From Perca fluviatilis (Eukaryota; Chordata; Actinopteri; Perciformes; Percidae), in assembly GCF_010015445.1 (NCBI RefSeq), contig NC_053123.1, positions 5,422,148 through 5,486,147 of the forward strand: 64,000 nucleotides of DNA, in the 5' to 3' direction. The notes beneath the pieces are model-generated. The model saw nothing but the letters and a program-made list of their open reading frames with translations. It ran no database searches and had not been told where the DNA came from. Both the position numbers and the translations under genes were made by a program. Positions 13,322 through 26,950 of the stretch are shown here, piece after piece (within the stretch, counting starts at the first letter, position 1; each line of letters starts with the position of its first letter).

Positions 13322-15047
13322 CAACTTGGAGATTTTGTAGTCTCCATCTCACAGCTTGTGGGAAGCTATAAACAGCCAGTATATTGGAGCTAGTTTTAAA
13401 TTTAGGCACTGCCTCTTCATATCAGTGTATCAGCTGCTTCTAAACAATCTGATAAAGGTCATTTCCTGTTTGGAGTTAAGATTCCTGTATTCCACATGGA
13501 GTTAAAGCTCAAAAAGAGACTTTAATGACCCAAGGTGACTCGCACATCCTTAACTTTGTGAATCTAATCATCCTAACATAGCAATGGCAGTCATCCAGTG
13601 GTCTGTTTAATGTGATTTGGAAGCATCCACTATGAATGGATAGTCCAGTTAGATAATGTCTTAACCTTACTAGCTGTTTGTTGGGCTTTGTTAGTTTCAA
13701 ATAACTTGGTTGGGGTTGGAATTAGAGCCTGTAGTATTAGCTTATTGCATATCAGCAAACACTGTATGTAGGCTGATAAGTAACAAGACATTGCAGTAAA
13801 GAAATGCCTAAGATATGTTGAGCCAGTCCTGCTCAGTACATATATTGGTCCTAATTCTTAAAAAAATGTAAAATAATAAGGATCCTTATCAAAATTGTTT
13901 TCATATTGTATGTGGTAATGTAAAAAAAGGGGATGAACCAATGTTTTGTTATCTTAGGTCTTTAACTCTTAACTGACATCTATATTGGCTTATGAATGAT
14001 TATCCAAAATATCTACTATCTAAGCAAAGCTTTGATTCATTATGTATGTGTGTAACTCCAATTTCAGCCCAAAAACATTCTGTAAATAGAGATTAGAAAG
14101 TTAAGATATGTTCAAGGGCGCCAAAATTGTGTTTTATTTTTTTGTGGGCAGATGCGGAATGTGCTTCCTTCAACAATAACGAAAAGCAGATCCATCAGAG
14201 CAGAAGGCTTGTGTTCATGCAATGACACAATTAGTCTCGGATAAGGAGAGGGGTAGAGAAGTAGTAAGGATGAAAGGTGCTTTAGGAGGTCAACATTTGG
14301 GATAAGCCCAAGGCCTAATCTTTCAAAGCTAAAACAGACACGGTTAAGAAAAGAATGATGAGGCATATAAACAAGTCAAAAGCCTTCTGGAATCATAAAG
14401 CTGTCTTGTTATATTGTTTGCCGTTTGTCAGTTATCTGTAGGGGAGATGGTGCCCATGTGTGGCTAACTGGTTAAAAATCAAATTTATAGGGATTTTCTT
14501 CAGTGTGCAGCGTCAGAAGAATGATGGTGAAACGGGAGCAAAGGGACACAATGCAGACATGCACAGGAAGGAAACATCAGTGGTGACATCCTGTTTGTGT
14601 TCATCGTCATCAAGCAGTCATCTTTTCTCATTTGAATCTTCTGTTAGAGGCCATTATCATTATGTTCTTCCTGTTGATCGGCCTCGGTCTTCATGCTCTT
14701 TCTCCGAGCTCAAATAATGACTATGGGAACTGTCGGATGGTAATCGGATTAGCCCGGGCACTTGACAGATCATGAGTTCTGTTGGAGCAGGCCCACCGCA
14801 CTGACTAACATCTGCTGATACTTCAGCTGTGGTAAACGATATCGTACAGTATGTAGAATCAGAGTCTAGTTGGGTAGATGAACAGTTGTGCTTTTCAGTC
14901 AGGTTATTATAGTGCCAACACTCTGTCATCACCTTGTTCTTAAAACCTGATAGAATTGCTGAGTTCTGTAGTCATTATTGTAGTGGGAATACTTGAGCAG
15001 TGCCAATTCTAAACAATGTCTTTTCTGAAGGAAATTCTGCATACTGT

Positions 15048-16123
15048 TAGGGCTGTGTATTGGCAAGAATTTGGCGATACGATACGTATCACGATACATG
15101 GGTCACGATTCAATATATTGCAATATATTTCGATACTGTGCGTAAGGCGATATATTGGGATTTTTTTAAAGTATCATTTTAGAAAAACTAATATTTTTTT
15201 TTGTAATTAAAATTTTTATTTGCAAACATGACAAATAACAGCTCATATGGTACAGTTCACAGAGGACAAATAAGATGAAGAGGTCAGATAGTGAAATAAC
15301 ATTCCAGCCAAAGCATAAGATATCCTGGTCACATGGAATGGGAAAGATGAAAAAAAGCACAAACTAAGCAGACAGAAAGTACAGTGGAATCAGTTAAATA
15401 AAACTATCAAACAAAATATTAGTAAGTTAAATGGAGATGGCATAAAGATCCGGCTACAGTCCCATAATCAGGCTACTAGTTAGTAGTCAGGTGGACCCAC
15501 CACCAGGTAATCCCAAATCCCCAGAGTCTCAGGCTCTTTGCCCCTTATCCTAGCCAGCATAACCTCATATGATGCCGTCTCACTCATAAGGAGTTTCCAC
15601 TCCTGCATTGTTGGGTTTGTGGGTGATTTCCAGTATCTCAATATAATTCTGGCAGCAGTGGCTATCCCAGCCATCAGAACTGAATATGCGCTTTTTGAGA
15701 AAAACTAATATTTAAAAAAAGACATGATGTTCATAAAAGTCAAAGAAGTTTACTTTAGGTAAACAATTCAGTACACAGAAAATCAAACTGCCAGTTTGGG
15801 ATTGTGGTTCCCAGGTTCTTAGTGAGCTAATTTTTATATGCTAAAATAGGCCAAAGTTCAGCCGTAGCTACATCGTTAGCTTCTAGCAAAAAGTCAGGCA
15901 CTGCTAGGCACTGCTAGGCGAGGACACTAGTGGTGCGTCCCAGCATAGCCATCTAGTGGTAGGGGGTTTAAACACAACATATACATGAACCACTGTCTTA
16001 CATGAATATTTTTGAACATTTAAAAAAAGAAATAAAAAATATTGCCTTTTTGAAACTTGATACAGTATTGCAAAATAAAATATCGCGATACTGAAGTGTA
16101 TCGATTTTTTTCTTACACCCCTA
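15048..16123. mobile_element. hAT-type MITE with an inserted LINE fragment
   Basis: Starts tagggctgtgtattgg and ends cttacacccc ta; both sides carry the identical 8-bp flank catactgt (15040-15047 and 16124-16131). The interior is rich in cgatac/tatcg motifs shared by this MITE group. A LINE fragment (15197-15697) interrupts it, so the original element was about 559 bp. Confidence 0.85.
15197..15697 (-). mobile_element. 5'-truncated L1-like LINE 3' end
   Basis: Lies between two copies of agaaaaactaatattt (15181-15196 and 15698-15713), a 16-bp target duplication made by target-primed reverse transcription. The poly-T at the left end is the reversed poly-A tail. The minus-strand frame at 15480-15674 reads AARIILRYWKSPTNPTMQEW, which resembles the carboxyl end of L1-clade ORF2 proteins. 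Severely truncated and dead. Confidence 0.8.
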
Positions 16124-17273
16124 CATACTGTACACAAAGAACATCATAAACAGCCTTATTTAAAGCTGTAGTCATTGGTTTTTGGCCACTTGGGGGCTGC
16201 ACAACAAGCTGCTGTGAACACAACACTGACCTTTATAACGTTGATATGGCTAACATGTAGTCATCTATATAATCATCTGGCTCTTTGGATGATAAATGCT
16301 TTCCAGCTTGTTACCTACGCCAATGAGATTATGTTTTCGGTTCGGTTTGTTTGTCTGTCTGTCAGCAGGATCCGATTTTCGTGAAACTTGGTGGGAGGGT
16401 GTAGGATGAGCCAAAGAAATGCCCCATATACTTTGTAGCTGATCCAAACAACAGGGCAGATACACTAATTCTTTTTCACTTTCTTTAACATTGCAAGATA
16501 GGGCATGGCCTCGGCGGAGGTCTGTGCCCTTCTAGATGCGTATTGTGTCTGTGTGATGTTTATTGCTGGGTAGCTAGTGTACAGTAGGATAATCAGAGTT
16601 TTTACTGCTGCTGGAAATAAGGTTGATGAGAGCAGTGAGCTAAAAACAGTAAAGTTCCGAGCCGTAAAACCAAAACAATGAGCTGAAAGATGCTAACAAA
16701 AAAACGCTCCATAGAGCTGAGGAGTACTGCAGTCGGGTGATGATTCTCTGTAGGTTTGTCACTACGAGTGAGCCCTTTCACATTACACATTGTCATCTTT
16801 TACATTGCTAATATGAACTTGAAGAAAGAGAAAATCCCAAAATCAATAATATAACACTCTTGACAAAGGTCCAGAGTCTTTTCTTTAATAAATGGTGATG
16901 CTGCAGGAAGAGCAGTGTGCAGGATTTTCTCTTTCTTCAAGTCCTTGTTTTTGTCCTTTTTACACAACTGCACAGCAGAATTGTTTGGATGTGCAAAATA
17001 TTTACATTAATTCTTTACATTGTTAATATCAAAATACCGACTTGTGTAGCTTTAAGTGAAGCCTGTCCCGCCATTCTGGTTTGCATCTGCATATTCATTA
17101 GCTATGGAGTACAACAATGGCGGCATGTTGGGGGCACTTTCATGACATAAAACCATAAAGCCTCACCTAAATGTTAGGAATGTTACAATTCCATTGCTGT
17201 TTATAATGTTCATGTAATAAAACAACTGCAAACAAGCAACAATATGACTGACCGGTTCTATTTTTGTTTTTAG

Positions 17274-17312
17274 GTGTCTTCATCTTGTGTTCCAGCAACA
17301 AACTATGAGCTG
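17274..17312 (+). CDS. tns1: tns1 exon: C-terminal end of C1 domain (13 codons)
   Basis: A 39-bp exon bounded by a tttttag acceptor and a gtaagt donor, phase 0 at both ends, reading VSSSCVPATNYEL. It matches in length and position the tensin-2 exon that reads V-T-S-A-C-Q-A-L-P-P-V-E-L after the CEAK motif of the C1 domain. The single Cys would be the last zinc ligand of the C1 fold. Known tensins use an atypical C1 domain only in long isoforms; here the other zinc ligands must be encoded upstream. The exon is frame-neutral and isolated (20 kb to the next exon), so it could be skipped with its neighbours. The call rests on a short match, but phase, splice sites and agreement with the downstream exons support it. 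Confidence 0.75.
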
Positions 17313-18354
17313 GTAAGTAACACTTTTTTGTTTGTTATGTTTTAGTAATTGCTTCCGTGCTGTACGTGCTCAGCAGGCATTACAGGGTCCTTCCTGGTGC
17401 AGAATTATTGCAAACAGGGTTGGAAGGTAACAGCCTCTATCAGCTCCACTAACAAGGTAGTTACTATTGCGCAGAATGGACCGTTATCTGGAGGCCCCCT
17501 GGGACAAACTTGTGATTTAGGGCTATATAAATAAACCAGACTTTACTTGATTTAAACATTGATTAGCCGTTGTTTTTTTTCTGTTTTGCTGAAATAAAAA
17601 AATGGAAATTTGGATTTGGGTTTTGGATCTATTGGCGGCTGTGTCAGGAAATCAAAAAATCCTCTAGATAAGAAAGGTAAATAAAAAGCAGAGTCCTTGA
17701 ATCTGCTATCATGATGACGTCTTCTGGTGTTTGAGTCTGAGTCTGAGTATGAAGTGATTTTTGCAAGGGCAATAAAAAGCATGCTTGCTCTGTTGCCTTA
17801 TTTGGTATTGGCATTGGGAGCCGTGTTAGACACGGAGATGATTTCCTCGCTCTCTTTCTCATATGTTGTGTGTTTAAATGGTTTTGGGCGCTTGTCAACC
17901 CAAAGCAAATATCCCCCTGCACTCTTTTTGACGCTCGCAGAGAAAATATTTCCCCGAAACTTCTTGTTTTTCTTTCATAAAAGCTGCAGTGATCAAGCAA
18001 GAACATGTTATTATCCTCTGCAGATGCTTTCGCACCAGAGGCTTTCTACATGAAGACATCTGTTTAAGATGTGCAAGATGTTCTTTCTCGCTAAAGGGCT
18101 GCTCTGGAAGCGAGCTCTTTGGTTTCTGAAATGAACACCCTCCCACACTACATGTTGGCCTCCATATGACATAAACATGACACTTCCCTGACTTAACCTG
18201 TAGTCTGTTAAATCTGCTACTCCTCTGCTGATAGCTTTGACCATTTGCTCTAATGACAGTCATCTTCAAGTTGCTACGAGACAAATATTGTAAGTGAAGT
18301 TGTTTGGCTCAGTTGACTTACTTTTCACTGAGTCAGTGCAAACACAGAATAGAA

Positions 18355-18790
18355 TCAGTTTTAATAGAACAATATGTAAAATCTAACGGCGCTGAGCAAA
18401 CGGGGGCGAGAAACAACTGAATATACTCTCATCTAAAATGCATGTTTGATGCTTTCATATGTCAGCACTTTCACTAACACTTATTTACCTCTTGGGCCAC
18501 AGTCTAAAGGAAATGACACCACCCAAACTAGCAGTCAGTCCCACCGACTAGGAGATATTGCTGTTTGTAATGCTAGATTTGGTTTATCAAAGGTGCTAGC
18601 AAAGCAGCCCAGTATATTAAAAAAAAGCCCATTTTAAACTTCAGACAGTTACGGCTAAAACAGAAATGAGCGAGTCTGCCGATTTCACATCTCTCCATTT
18701 GTCTACCTGGAAGTGATTTTTGTGTTGGGATGATGTCACTGTAATTCGGTCTATAGAAGGTAATAGAAGCCCCAGGGCATCTGCCTCTAT
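18355..18790. repeat. Interspersed repeat sharing sequence with 45455-46112
   Basis: Both contain gagcaaacgggggcgag, aatgacaccacccaaac, ggaagtgatttttgtgtt and attcggtctata in the same order. No clear target duplication was found. Confidence 0.6.
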
Positions 18791-19186
18791 TTTATCTCTT
18801 TTAGCTTGGCTTGCCAACAGGAGTTTTCCCAGAGGCTTTTGTGGCTGCGTTAAAGGTGCTGATTGCTCTCATAAATGCTGATCAGCTGAGGTGTAAAACA
18901 TTTCTTGGTGTACCTTTACCACCGAGGAAAAAACTGGCTTAAAAGACTAAAAACGGTCATGCTGTCTGGTATAGCCTAAAATACATGGCCATTGGAGGAA
19001 TATGAGAAATAATAATGATATAGGTCCATACCTGAACACAGGTTGCTTTTATGCACCTGAAGTTGGGTTAGGGTGTTAAGCTGCTGTGCTTTATTTCATT
19101 TCTCTGAGTAAGTGATTCTACATGTGCATACAGTATGTGTCACCCCTCTGGCCGTGGCTCCGTATGACAGGAAGTGGATGATGCTG

Positions 19187-19190
<4 letters not shown>

Positions 19191-19272
<82 letters not shown>
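19191..19272. repeat. (TG)41 microsatellite
   Basis: Pure TG run. Confidence 0.97.
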
Positions 19273-19273
<1 letters not shown>

Positions 19274-20100
19274 ACGTGTGAGTGTGCATGCCTGTGAGAG
19301 AGTGTTCCCAGCAGCAGTACCCCAGCCTGAGGTGTGTGTCGGCTCTCTGCAGCACCTTGTTTGGTGAATTCCTTCGCTCACAGTCTGAGGCCAGCATGAT
19401 TTACTGCCCCACTCAGGTGCAGACTGATTGCAACATCGACCATATATTAACTTAGTCGGAGAAAAAGTTTTTTTTTAAAAACAACCTTTTTCTTATGAGA
19501 ATCCAGACATTCCATTCAGATGGGACGAGCTACAAAAAATACACAGCTTTATTACCGGATGATAATGTTCCATTCTGAATAAAATGAACATCTGATATTT
19601 TCATGCAGCCGTTTCTCAGCATAAGAATAACATAACCTTTTGATTCCACTGTTTTTATTGGCCTAAGAGGTGCACTTTACTGTTTTTTAGTTAAACACAA
19701 TTTAACGATATAATATGAAATATTTGTGCATGAAAATGTCTAGAAACGACTACACCTATGTTATATTTTGTTTAGCTGTGTACTGACATTCCAAATGTTT
19801 CCAGCAATGTTCAAACCCATAGAAATCTGTAATTTGTTATCATTGACACAGGATTTTCCATTTGGTCGCCTGTTAATGGTGTCATATAACCTTTGACCCC
19901 TCTAGTTGCTCTAACTTCAAAAAGGGCAAAAGCCAAGTGATAACAATGCTAAAGGCAAAAACATAAAGTTTGCTGATCCGTCGGGAACAGACTATATCAG
20001 ACCCCAGGCGCTGGCGCCCACGTTTGGATGAAATTGAGCCCCCACAGGTGCCGACCAAAGGTCTTTGGTCCGCCCTGGAGCTGCCTCCCACCCTCACTCC

Positions 20101-20628
20101 TAGGGTTGGGTACCGAAACCCGGTGCTAATACGGCACCGGTGCCTAAACGACCGGTATCTACCGGACAGAATTACAACGCAGATTTCTATGCCTCGTTTC
20201 AGCTTCAATTAAACGCCTTTTGCGCTGCTCTCTGATGCAGGAGCATCGCTGCACGTGACGCTAGTTAACAATTCACCTGACAGCAGGTAACGTTAGCCTA
20301 CCGTTAACTAGCAGCTGGATTAAACACGGTTAAAATGCTGACAGCTAAACGGTGTAAAGTGTGACTGTATTTCACTGTAGAGGATTCCAACAGCGGGACG
20401 TTAAGCAGTCTGCAGCTGCCGTCGTAAAAACAACACAGATGGTGCGTTCACTTGAAACTAGTAAGCCTTGTGGTGCATTCAAAGTTATTGTAAAATACCC
20501 TATTCCCTATTACCCTATTTTTTTAAGCATTGGTTCAGGCGCCGTTAGGGCACCGTTCAGGCATCTGCACCGTTTTAAAAGTATCGTTTTAGCACCGGTA
20601 TCGATAAAAAAAACGATACCCAACCCTA
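20101..20628. mobile_element. hAT-type MITE, TAGGGTTGGGTACCG family (528 bp)
   Basis: Ends tagggttgggtaccg and cgatacccaaccct a are inverted; flanks ctcactcc and ctcacccc form an 8-bp duplication with one mismatch. A truncated relative is at about 34945-35165 (shared gacgctagttaac, ctgacagcaggtaacgttag). Confidence 0.85.
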
Positions 20629-23314
20629 CTCACCCCAAATATGAATTTCCGTAGTTTGGATTTGGAAGCAACTAAAATAAATGACTTACGTGGTTCAAAT
20701 GACGGACAGACCAAAGACAGACCAGCAGTCAAACCTAGTACAAATCACTTTCAAAATGTCAGAATGACTCTACTGCTCACTACGAAGCATTTTTGTCACG
20801 TTGGTATGACGGTGCCCAACCTATTATAACTGATTTCAGATGAAGTGTACTCTTTGCAAGATTAGGAGTGGAAGAAAAAAGGAAGAAGTAAATGATTGCA
20901 ACATTCGTGAAAAAACATGCAAGAAATCACTGAGTGTGCACTGCCCCACAGTTCCCTGTACTTGTCCTCGCGTAAACAACTACTTCGGCATTGATAAAAT
21001 CAAACATAGCTGATTAAACTCACTGCAAGGACCATTTAGTAGGCTTTGTGGGTCTTTAAATCGTATCACACAACTTTGTAGATGTAGATTGTAGATGTTC
21101 AAATTTCCCTTTTTTTGGGGGGCACTTCTTGTTGGCCTAAAGGGGAATTCCACAGATTTTGACAGTCTGTTCCTAGGTGCCACAGCATTGGTAACTGACA
21201 GAAATAAGACACTAAAATTTTATCAGATGTAACTGCACCAGCATGCACGCAAGTAAAATGAGTGTAATTATGAAATTAGCGGCCTCGTAGTCCTGATGTA
21301 AATATAGTAACCCACTAGTTATTAACTATGGAGTCTACAGAATAAATTTGGAAGCAGCCCACCGTGGGAAGGTGATGCCAACTGGCAGCCCATTTATTGT
21401 AATTGATAATGTGTGTGTGCCGTTGGCATCCAACGGCGATGATGATGACAGAAGTGAGTACCCCCAACCAGACCCCTGCACTTGGACGTGCACGGCGTGC
21501 TGTGAAGCATGCTGGGAGCATTCCTCAGATGTGCCCTCATGTCAAGCCAGCTCTGCCAGGAATAGTTCTTTTTTTATTTTGCACAAACAAAGGCTGGATG
21601 ACGGGCTTGAGGGAGAGGGAGAGAGATATTAGGGGTTGTGGTGAGGTAGACTGCACATCTGAACACATGCCCAAGCAAAGATATGCACACACTCAGAAAA
21701 GCATAAACCTCTAACACATACGTCATTCAACTTCTTATTTCTGTTTTCTATAGGTCTTGTGTAGTGGGGAAACAGGGCCAGGACATTGCTAAGTAATGAG
21801 TAACTGCAGGGCAGAGATGGTCTAGATGTGGTCCAATTAGCGCTGTGTTTAGAACCAAACATATTTCCCTGATGTGCCCTGTATTATGCTGTGTATACAA
21901 GCACCAATCAGGCATCCTCTAACGGTACACAGTATGATCCCAGATCCCTGGGAATGTACAAACTAGGCCATAAGAAACCTGTTTAATATTGAACTAAGAG
22001 CCGTGGGCGTCATGCGTTTCTCATGTGTTCTACGTGATGATCCAGCATTTTCAAGTGTGTATGTACACGTATATATTCAGGCTGTTCTCATAAACCATTC
22101 GTACGTATAGCAACGAAAAGTAAAGCACTGTGTATGTATTCCACGTACTGTATTTATTGCTGTTTGCTGCAGAGAGCCTCTCAAGCAGTAGAGACTTTTA
22201 CCCAGGAAACCCGTTTTTGTGTCCCAGAAGTGTTTTAATCCAGACCACGATTGGTGCCTAAACTTAATTGTCGTCCCCTCATGACGACCACCTTTTGTCG
22301 GATAAACTCAACTAGCAACAGCCTCTGAAAGCAGCTCACCATGCTCTGTAGCTGGCTCCCAGTAACATTTTGTCAGCTTAATTTAACTGTAAAGAACGCT
22401 AATTAACTGTCATGTTACCGGTTGTCATGTGACCGGCCGGCGGTCAGCGTAATTATGAATTGTTGTGCATGTTTTTGTACGATATCATACAAACCAGTTC
22501 ACGAGAATGCATTGATCTACTACAGATTAGAAGACCTAAGGGTGCTCTACAAAAGACTGGACGTCATGGTCAGTTTCTCCCTGCAAGCGTCCACTTCGGC
22601 TAAGATGGAGGAAAGATAGAAAGAGCGAGTTAAGCACTGGGTTAAAGTGAGAGGGTCACTTTGATGCATTTTTTCTATCTTGTTTGACACAATTCATTAT
22701 CCAAATGCAACCCAACCCTCACTCCTCCATTAATCAACAGGGCTTTCATTAGAGAATTACTTAAACCTAGGCAATTTGTTAATTGATCTCTGATGCAGAG
22801 AAAGCACTGCACATTTAAAAAAAAAAACTTAAAAGAATCTTATAGCTCACTTCTTTCTTTTTTTTTATTTCTGAAACGTGTAATTTGTGCAGTTCATGTT
22901 CTTGTTTATATGCATTGTTCATTTTTTTTTTGCTGAATTACAAGCAAACGGTGGCTTGTAAACTGCAGTTTTATAAAGTCATCCCACCATGCATTGCAGT
23001 TAAGAGAGTGAAAACAATCCTAGACCTATCCACTATGACCTGTTTTTATAATGGACTGCTACACGCTAGGCTAGTCATTAACCCTCTCCAGTGTTCTTAC
23101 CAGTATTTGAAAGAACAGTATGAAGAAACATTGGTTCAGACTGCAGTCACATTCAGCCTGCTTAGTTATGTCAGGCTTTCCAAACTCTAGTAACTGCTGG
23201 TTATCAGATGCCAACATCAACCCTTGCATTTTGGCGGGGTTTCCTATTGTCGGTTCAGATCTTTCTTCTAATAAACAGCAGCTGCTGAGACTTTTGACAG
23301 TGATGTATTTTAGT

Positions 23315-23640
23315 GCCACCTTAGTTAGGAGGGTCTGGCAAGTCCACACAGCATTCTGGGATTGGAGAAAAACGTGCTCTGGTTTATTGGCATTTCTTTA
23401 AACCAATCACAATCATCTTCGGCGGCGCTGTGCTTCGGGAAGGAACTTGTTTTGATGGAATGTGCGTACGTTTAAAGGTTGTTTAAGTCGTGCAACAGAA
23501 GACTCAGATTGGACAGATAGCCTAGCTAGCTGTCTGGATTTACCCTGCAGAGATCTCAGGAGCAGTCGGGCGGAATTTCCAGCAGCACCGGAACAATCCC
23601 AGAAGTGGAACGTCGTCGATATAGACTAGTGGCACCTAAG
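23315..23640 (-). repeat. Copy of the 'ctccgcagcgctgtggag' teleost repeat, reverse orientation
   Basis: Contains the reverse complement of the block seen at 49115-49480 and 45640-45950 (gggtaaatccagacagctag, ccaaaacaagttccttcc, attgtgattggtttaaag). Ends with tagactagtggcacc. Confidence 0.7.
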
Positions 23641-24043
23641 CTTTAATAATACTTTGCTCACCTGCCTAACTTAAAGGGACTGTCCCTGACAGAAAAAACA
23701 ACAGCATTTGGTCTGTTTACTGACGAATGGTGGATGCAAATGATGATAGTTGTCTCTCAGTTGCAAACACTGGTACAGAAACAATGTCTTAGGCTGGTTA
23801 GGTGGTTTGCTGTACAGTGAGACTTCCTACCAACAGTCACTGTTGGTTGGTTTTAGCCATGACAACCATCTTTCCCTGAAGTAATCAGCCATGTAAGCAT
23901 CATGGCTGAAAGTAAATGCTATATATGCTAAACATCAGCATCCTTCGCTCAAAGCACCACTGCGCCTGAGTGAAGCCTCACAGTGCTGCTACTGTTGGTT
24001 TGTTCTACTTCAGTATGGACGCAGACAGCTGCAGACATGTAGG

Positions 24044-24247
24044 CAGTGGTGGAATGTAACTAAGTACATTTACTCAAGTACTTAACTTAAGTTCAAATGT
24101 TGAGATACTTGTACTTAACAGGAGTCTTTTCTTTTCATGCCACCTTCTACTTCTACTACATTTCAGAGAGGAATATTGTACTTTTCACTCCACTACATTC
24201 ATCTGACAGTTACTAGTTTTTAGTTCTGAATACTTCTTCCACCGCTG
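24044..24247. mobile_element. hAT-type MITE, CAGTGGTGGAA...CCACCGCTG family (204 bp)
   Basis: Inverted ends cagtggtggaatgt / ttcttccaccgctg; flanks catgtagg and catgtaag are an 8-bp duplication with one mismatch. Deletion derivative of the family also at 39353, 44270, 46898 and 58303. Confidence 0.88.
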
Positions 24248-24731
24248 CATGTAAGCAGATGTCTTTCACTGGAAATGAAGTTGGTGAATCAATTTAGCTT
24301 CTGTAGAGCATGCCCGCCACACAGATGCAGCAAGCATGAATTGGACTTTAGTCTGTTGTTGTGCCTAACGGGATCCTCCTAACCCACAGATCACAAGCCA
24401 GTCTCGTGATTCATTTTTGTTATGGCAGTTTGAAAGGCAGTGACATACAACCTATTTTGTCGTGTAGGCTATTAACTACATTGCACACATTGTTCGGATT
24501 GCATAATGTACAGAACATCTGAGATTTAACATGCCTGAGGAATTCAGTGAGGCCGAAGAAAAGAAAAACAAACATTGCAGTGATAAAGTAGTAACAGTAG
24601 TCTAGATAAGGCTTGCACAATTCCTTTTCACTTTTTCTTAGGGTTATTTTCATAATATTTCAGTGTTATTACCATATTGGGACATATGCAGAGTTGAAAT
24701 ATTAAGAGTGGAGGAGAAAAAGTGACTTGTT

Positions 24732-24734
<3 letters not shown>

Positions 24735-24775
<41 letters not shown>

Positions 24776-24803
24776 TGTGTCGGTGTGACTGAGGAGACCC
24801 TCT

Positions 24804-24862
<59 letters not shown>

Positions 24863-24875
24863 TACACACACACAA
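24735..24875. repeat. (GT)n followed by (CA)n: inverted dinucleotide pair
   Basis: GT repeats at 24735-24774 and CA repeats at 24805-24858 (then CATA variants to 24875), separated by about 30 bp, so the two tracts are complementary and can pair in a hairpin. Confidence 0.95.
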
Positions 24876-24956
24876 AGAGCACTTGTTTAGACATTCTTAA
24901 CATTTTGTGCAACATAAAGTCCCCAAACTCCACCTACATCAACATCTGCATGTATA

Positions 24957-24966
24957 TACACACACG

Positions 24967-25014
<48 letters not shown>
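24957..25014. repeat. (CA)n microsatellite
   Basis: CA repeats with one cgct interruption. Confidence 0.97.
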
Positions 25015-25016
<2 letters not shown>

Positions 25017-25137
25017 AGGAGCAAAAATCCCTGGCAGATGCCGAGAGTCTCTCTGCAGAGTCTCTCCTTGTTCACATGTTGCCGAAGGCTTTCGGTTACA
25101 TAACCAAGTGAGCAGTCTGGTCGTATCAGCAGGAGCA

Positions 25138-25206
25138 GGGACAGAGACATGGACATGGACAAGGACAAGGACATGGACATGGACAGGGACAGGGACAGGG
25201 ACAGGC
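25138..25206. repeat. Hexamer tandem repeat, GGACAT/GGACAA/GGACAG
   Basis: About 11 units of ggacan: a block with t, one with a, then a block with g as last base, suggesting local unit-by-unit homogenisation. Confidence 0.95.
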
Positions 25207-25519
25207 CTGGAGACAAACACAGAGAAGGCAGAGGTGGGTTAGGGTCAAAGACAGCTCAGGGGTATTTCCCACAGCGAGGACTGTCCACTATCTCCTCTCA
25301 TCTGGTCCTGAGGGATCCCTGGCATTTTGAAAGCCCCTCTACCCCAAGAGGGGTGGGAACGGGAACAAGCATACACACTGCAACCCCATCACTAACCCCC
25401 AACCCTGGATACACACAGGCCCACCCAGCCCCTCCTGCCCCAGCACTCTGTTTACATTTCTGGGACATGGCTGTGTGAATGCTGCAGATGAAGGACCACA
25501 GAGCATGAGAGAGGAACAG

Positions 25520-25635
<116 letters not shown>

Positions 25636-26699
25636 AGAGAGCGTTTGCGCGTGTGTTATTGAGACTAATGAAGCAGATGAAGATGAAGCAGTCAAATATT
25701 TGTATTGTAGACTTATCAAGGTGTTATGAGTAGGCTGTGTTATTGATTTTAGAAATTCAATTGTCCATATGGATGATTCAATGGTAATTGAATAAAAAAT
25801 AAAAACAAAAGTTTTGTTTTACACATTTGATGTTTTGACAAATCTTAACGTCGGCTTTAATAGTGGAAGACAGTTCATCATTTTGATTCTTTTACATGTG
25901 ATTTTGAATACATTTGCCATGTTGTTATATCAATACCAGAAAACATTTCTCATCATTAATACGGTGATATTGATTTCCACTGTTTACCTGGCCCATGGGA
26001 TGGCGTTACTCTCTTCTGGGAGGGAAATATGTGATAAGTTGTTGCTTGAAGGAGAAGAAAGCGTATGTTTGAATGACTTACACTGAAAACTACAGTGAAC
26101 CAGCAGTCCCTTGCAAGTGACAGCAAACATTCCTCTTGTTTTTTTCAAAGGCTTAATCAGTACATCTTGCATCTTTTAAACCAAGCAGGAATTAGCTCGG
26201 GGGGTGGCTTCAGCTCTAGTGAAGCAGGATTGCCTTTTTTAGGCAGCCCACTAGACGGGGAAAACATTTTTCAAAGCTCTTGCCAGCTGCGCTTTTACTT
26301 TGAAAGCAAACAAACACATTCACAGTTTTCACCAACTTCCTAAAAGTAGAGAAACTAAGAAAGCTCTGTCACTGAAGGAATGAGCATCATTTATTTAAAT
26401 TGACTTTCAGCGTCAGTGACATATAGCTGTTTGCTGTTCCCAGCAGCGCAGAGTGACAGCGTCTGAATGGATTGTACTGTGAAGGACTGAGGCTTCAGGT
26501 GAACTATTATTATTTCAACTTGTATCAAAGCCTACAGTTTGTGTTTCTTCCCACTAGAAGGCACTGTTGGACATGTCAGCTTGGAGCATCTACAGGTGTC
26601 CTGTGTCTCATCTGTCAGTCCGTGCTGCCCACTGTGATGGATAGTGTTTGACACAAAGGGGAAACTCCCCATACCATGGCATGAAGACAATCAGAGCTA

Positions 26700-26950
26700 G
26701 TACTATTTTGGTAATCGATTAATCATTTTTTAAAGAAACTAAATGTCAAAGTCTCTGATTGCAGCTTCTTAAATGTGAATATGTTCTAGTTTCTTCTCTC
26801 CTCAAAACTGAATATCTTTGAGTTGTGGAGAAAACAAGTCATTTGAGGACATCATCTTGGGCTTTTGGGAAACAGACATTTTTCTGTCATCTTAGAGACC
26901 AAACAACTAATCAATTAATTGAGATAATAATCGTCAGTTGCAGCCCTAGA
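26700..26950. mobile_element. Copy of the GCTGCAA...ATCGATTAGTTG MITE
   Basis: Shares gaatatctttgagttgtgg, catttgaggac, atcttgggctt and gttgcagcccta with 6935-7301. The left end is diverged. Confidence 0.75.
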
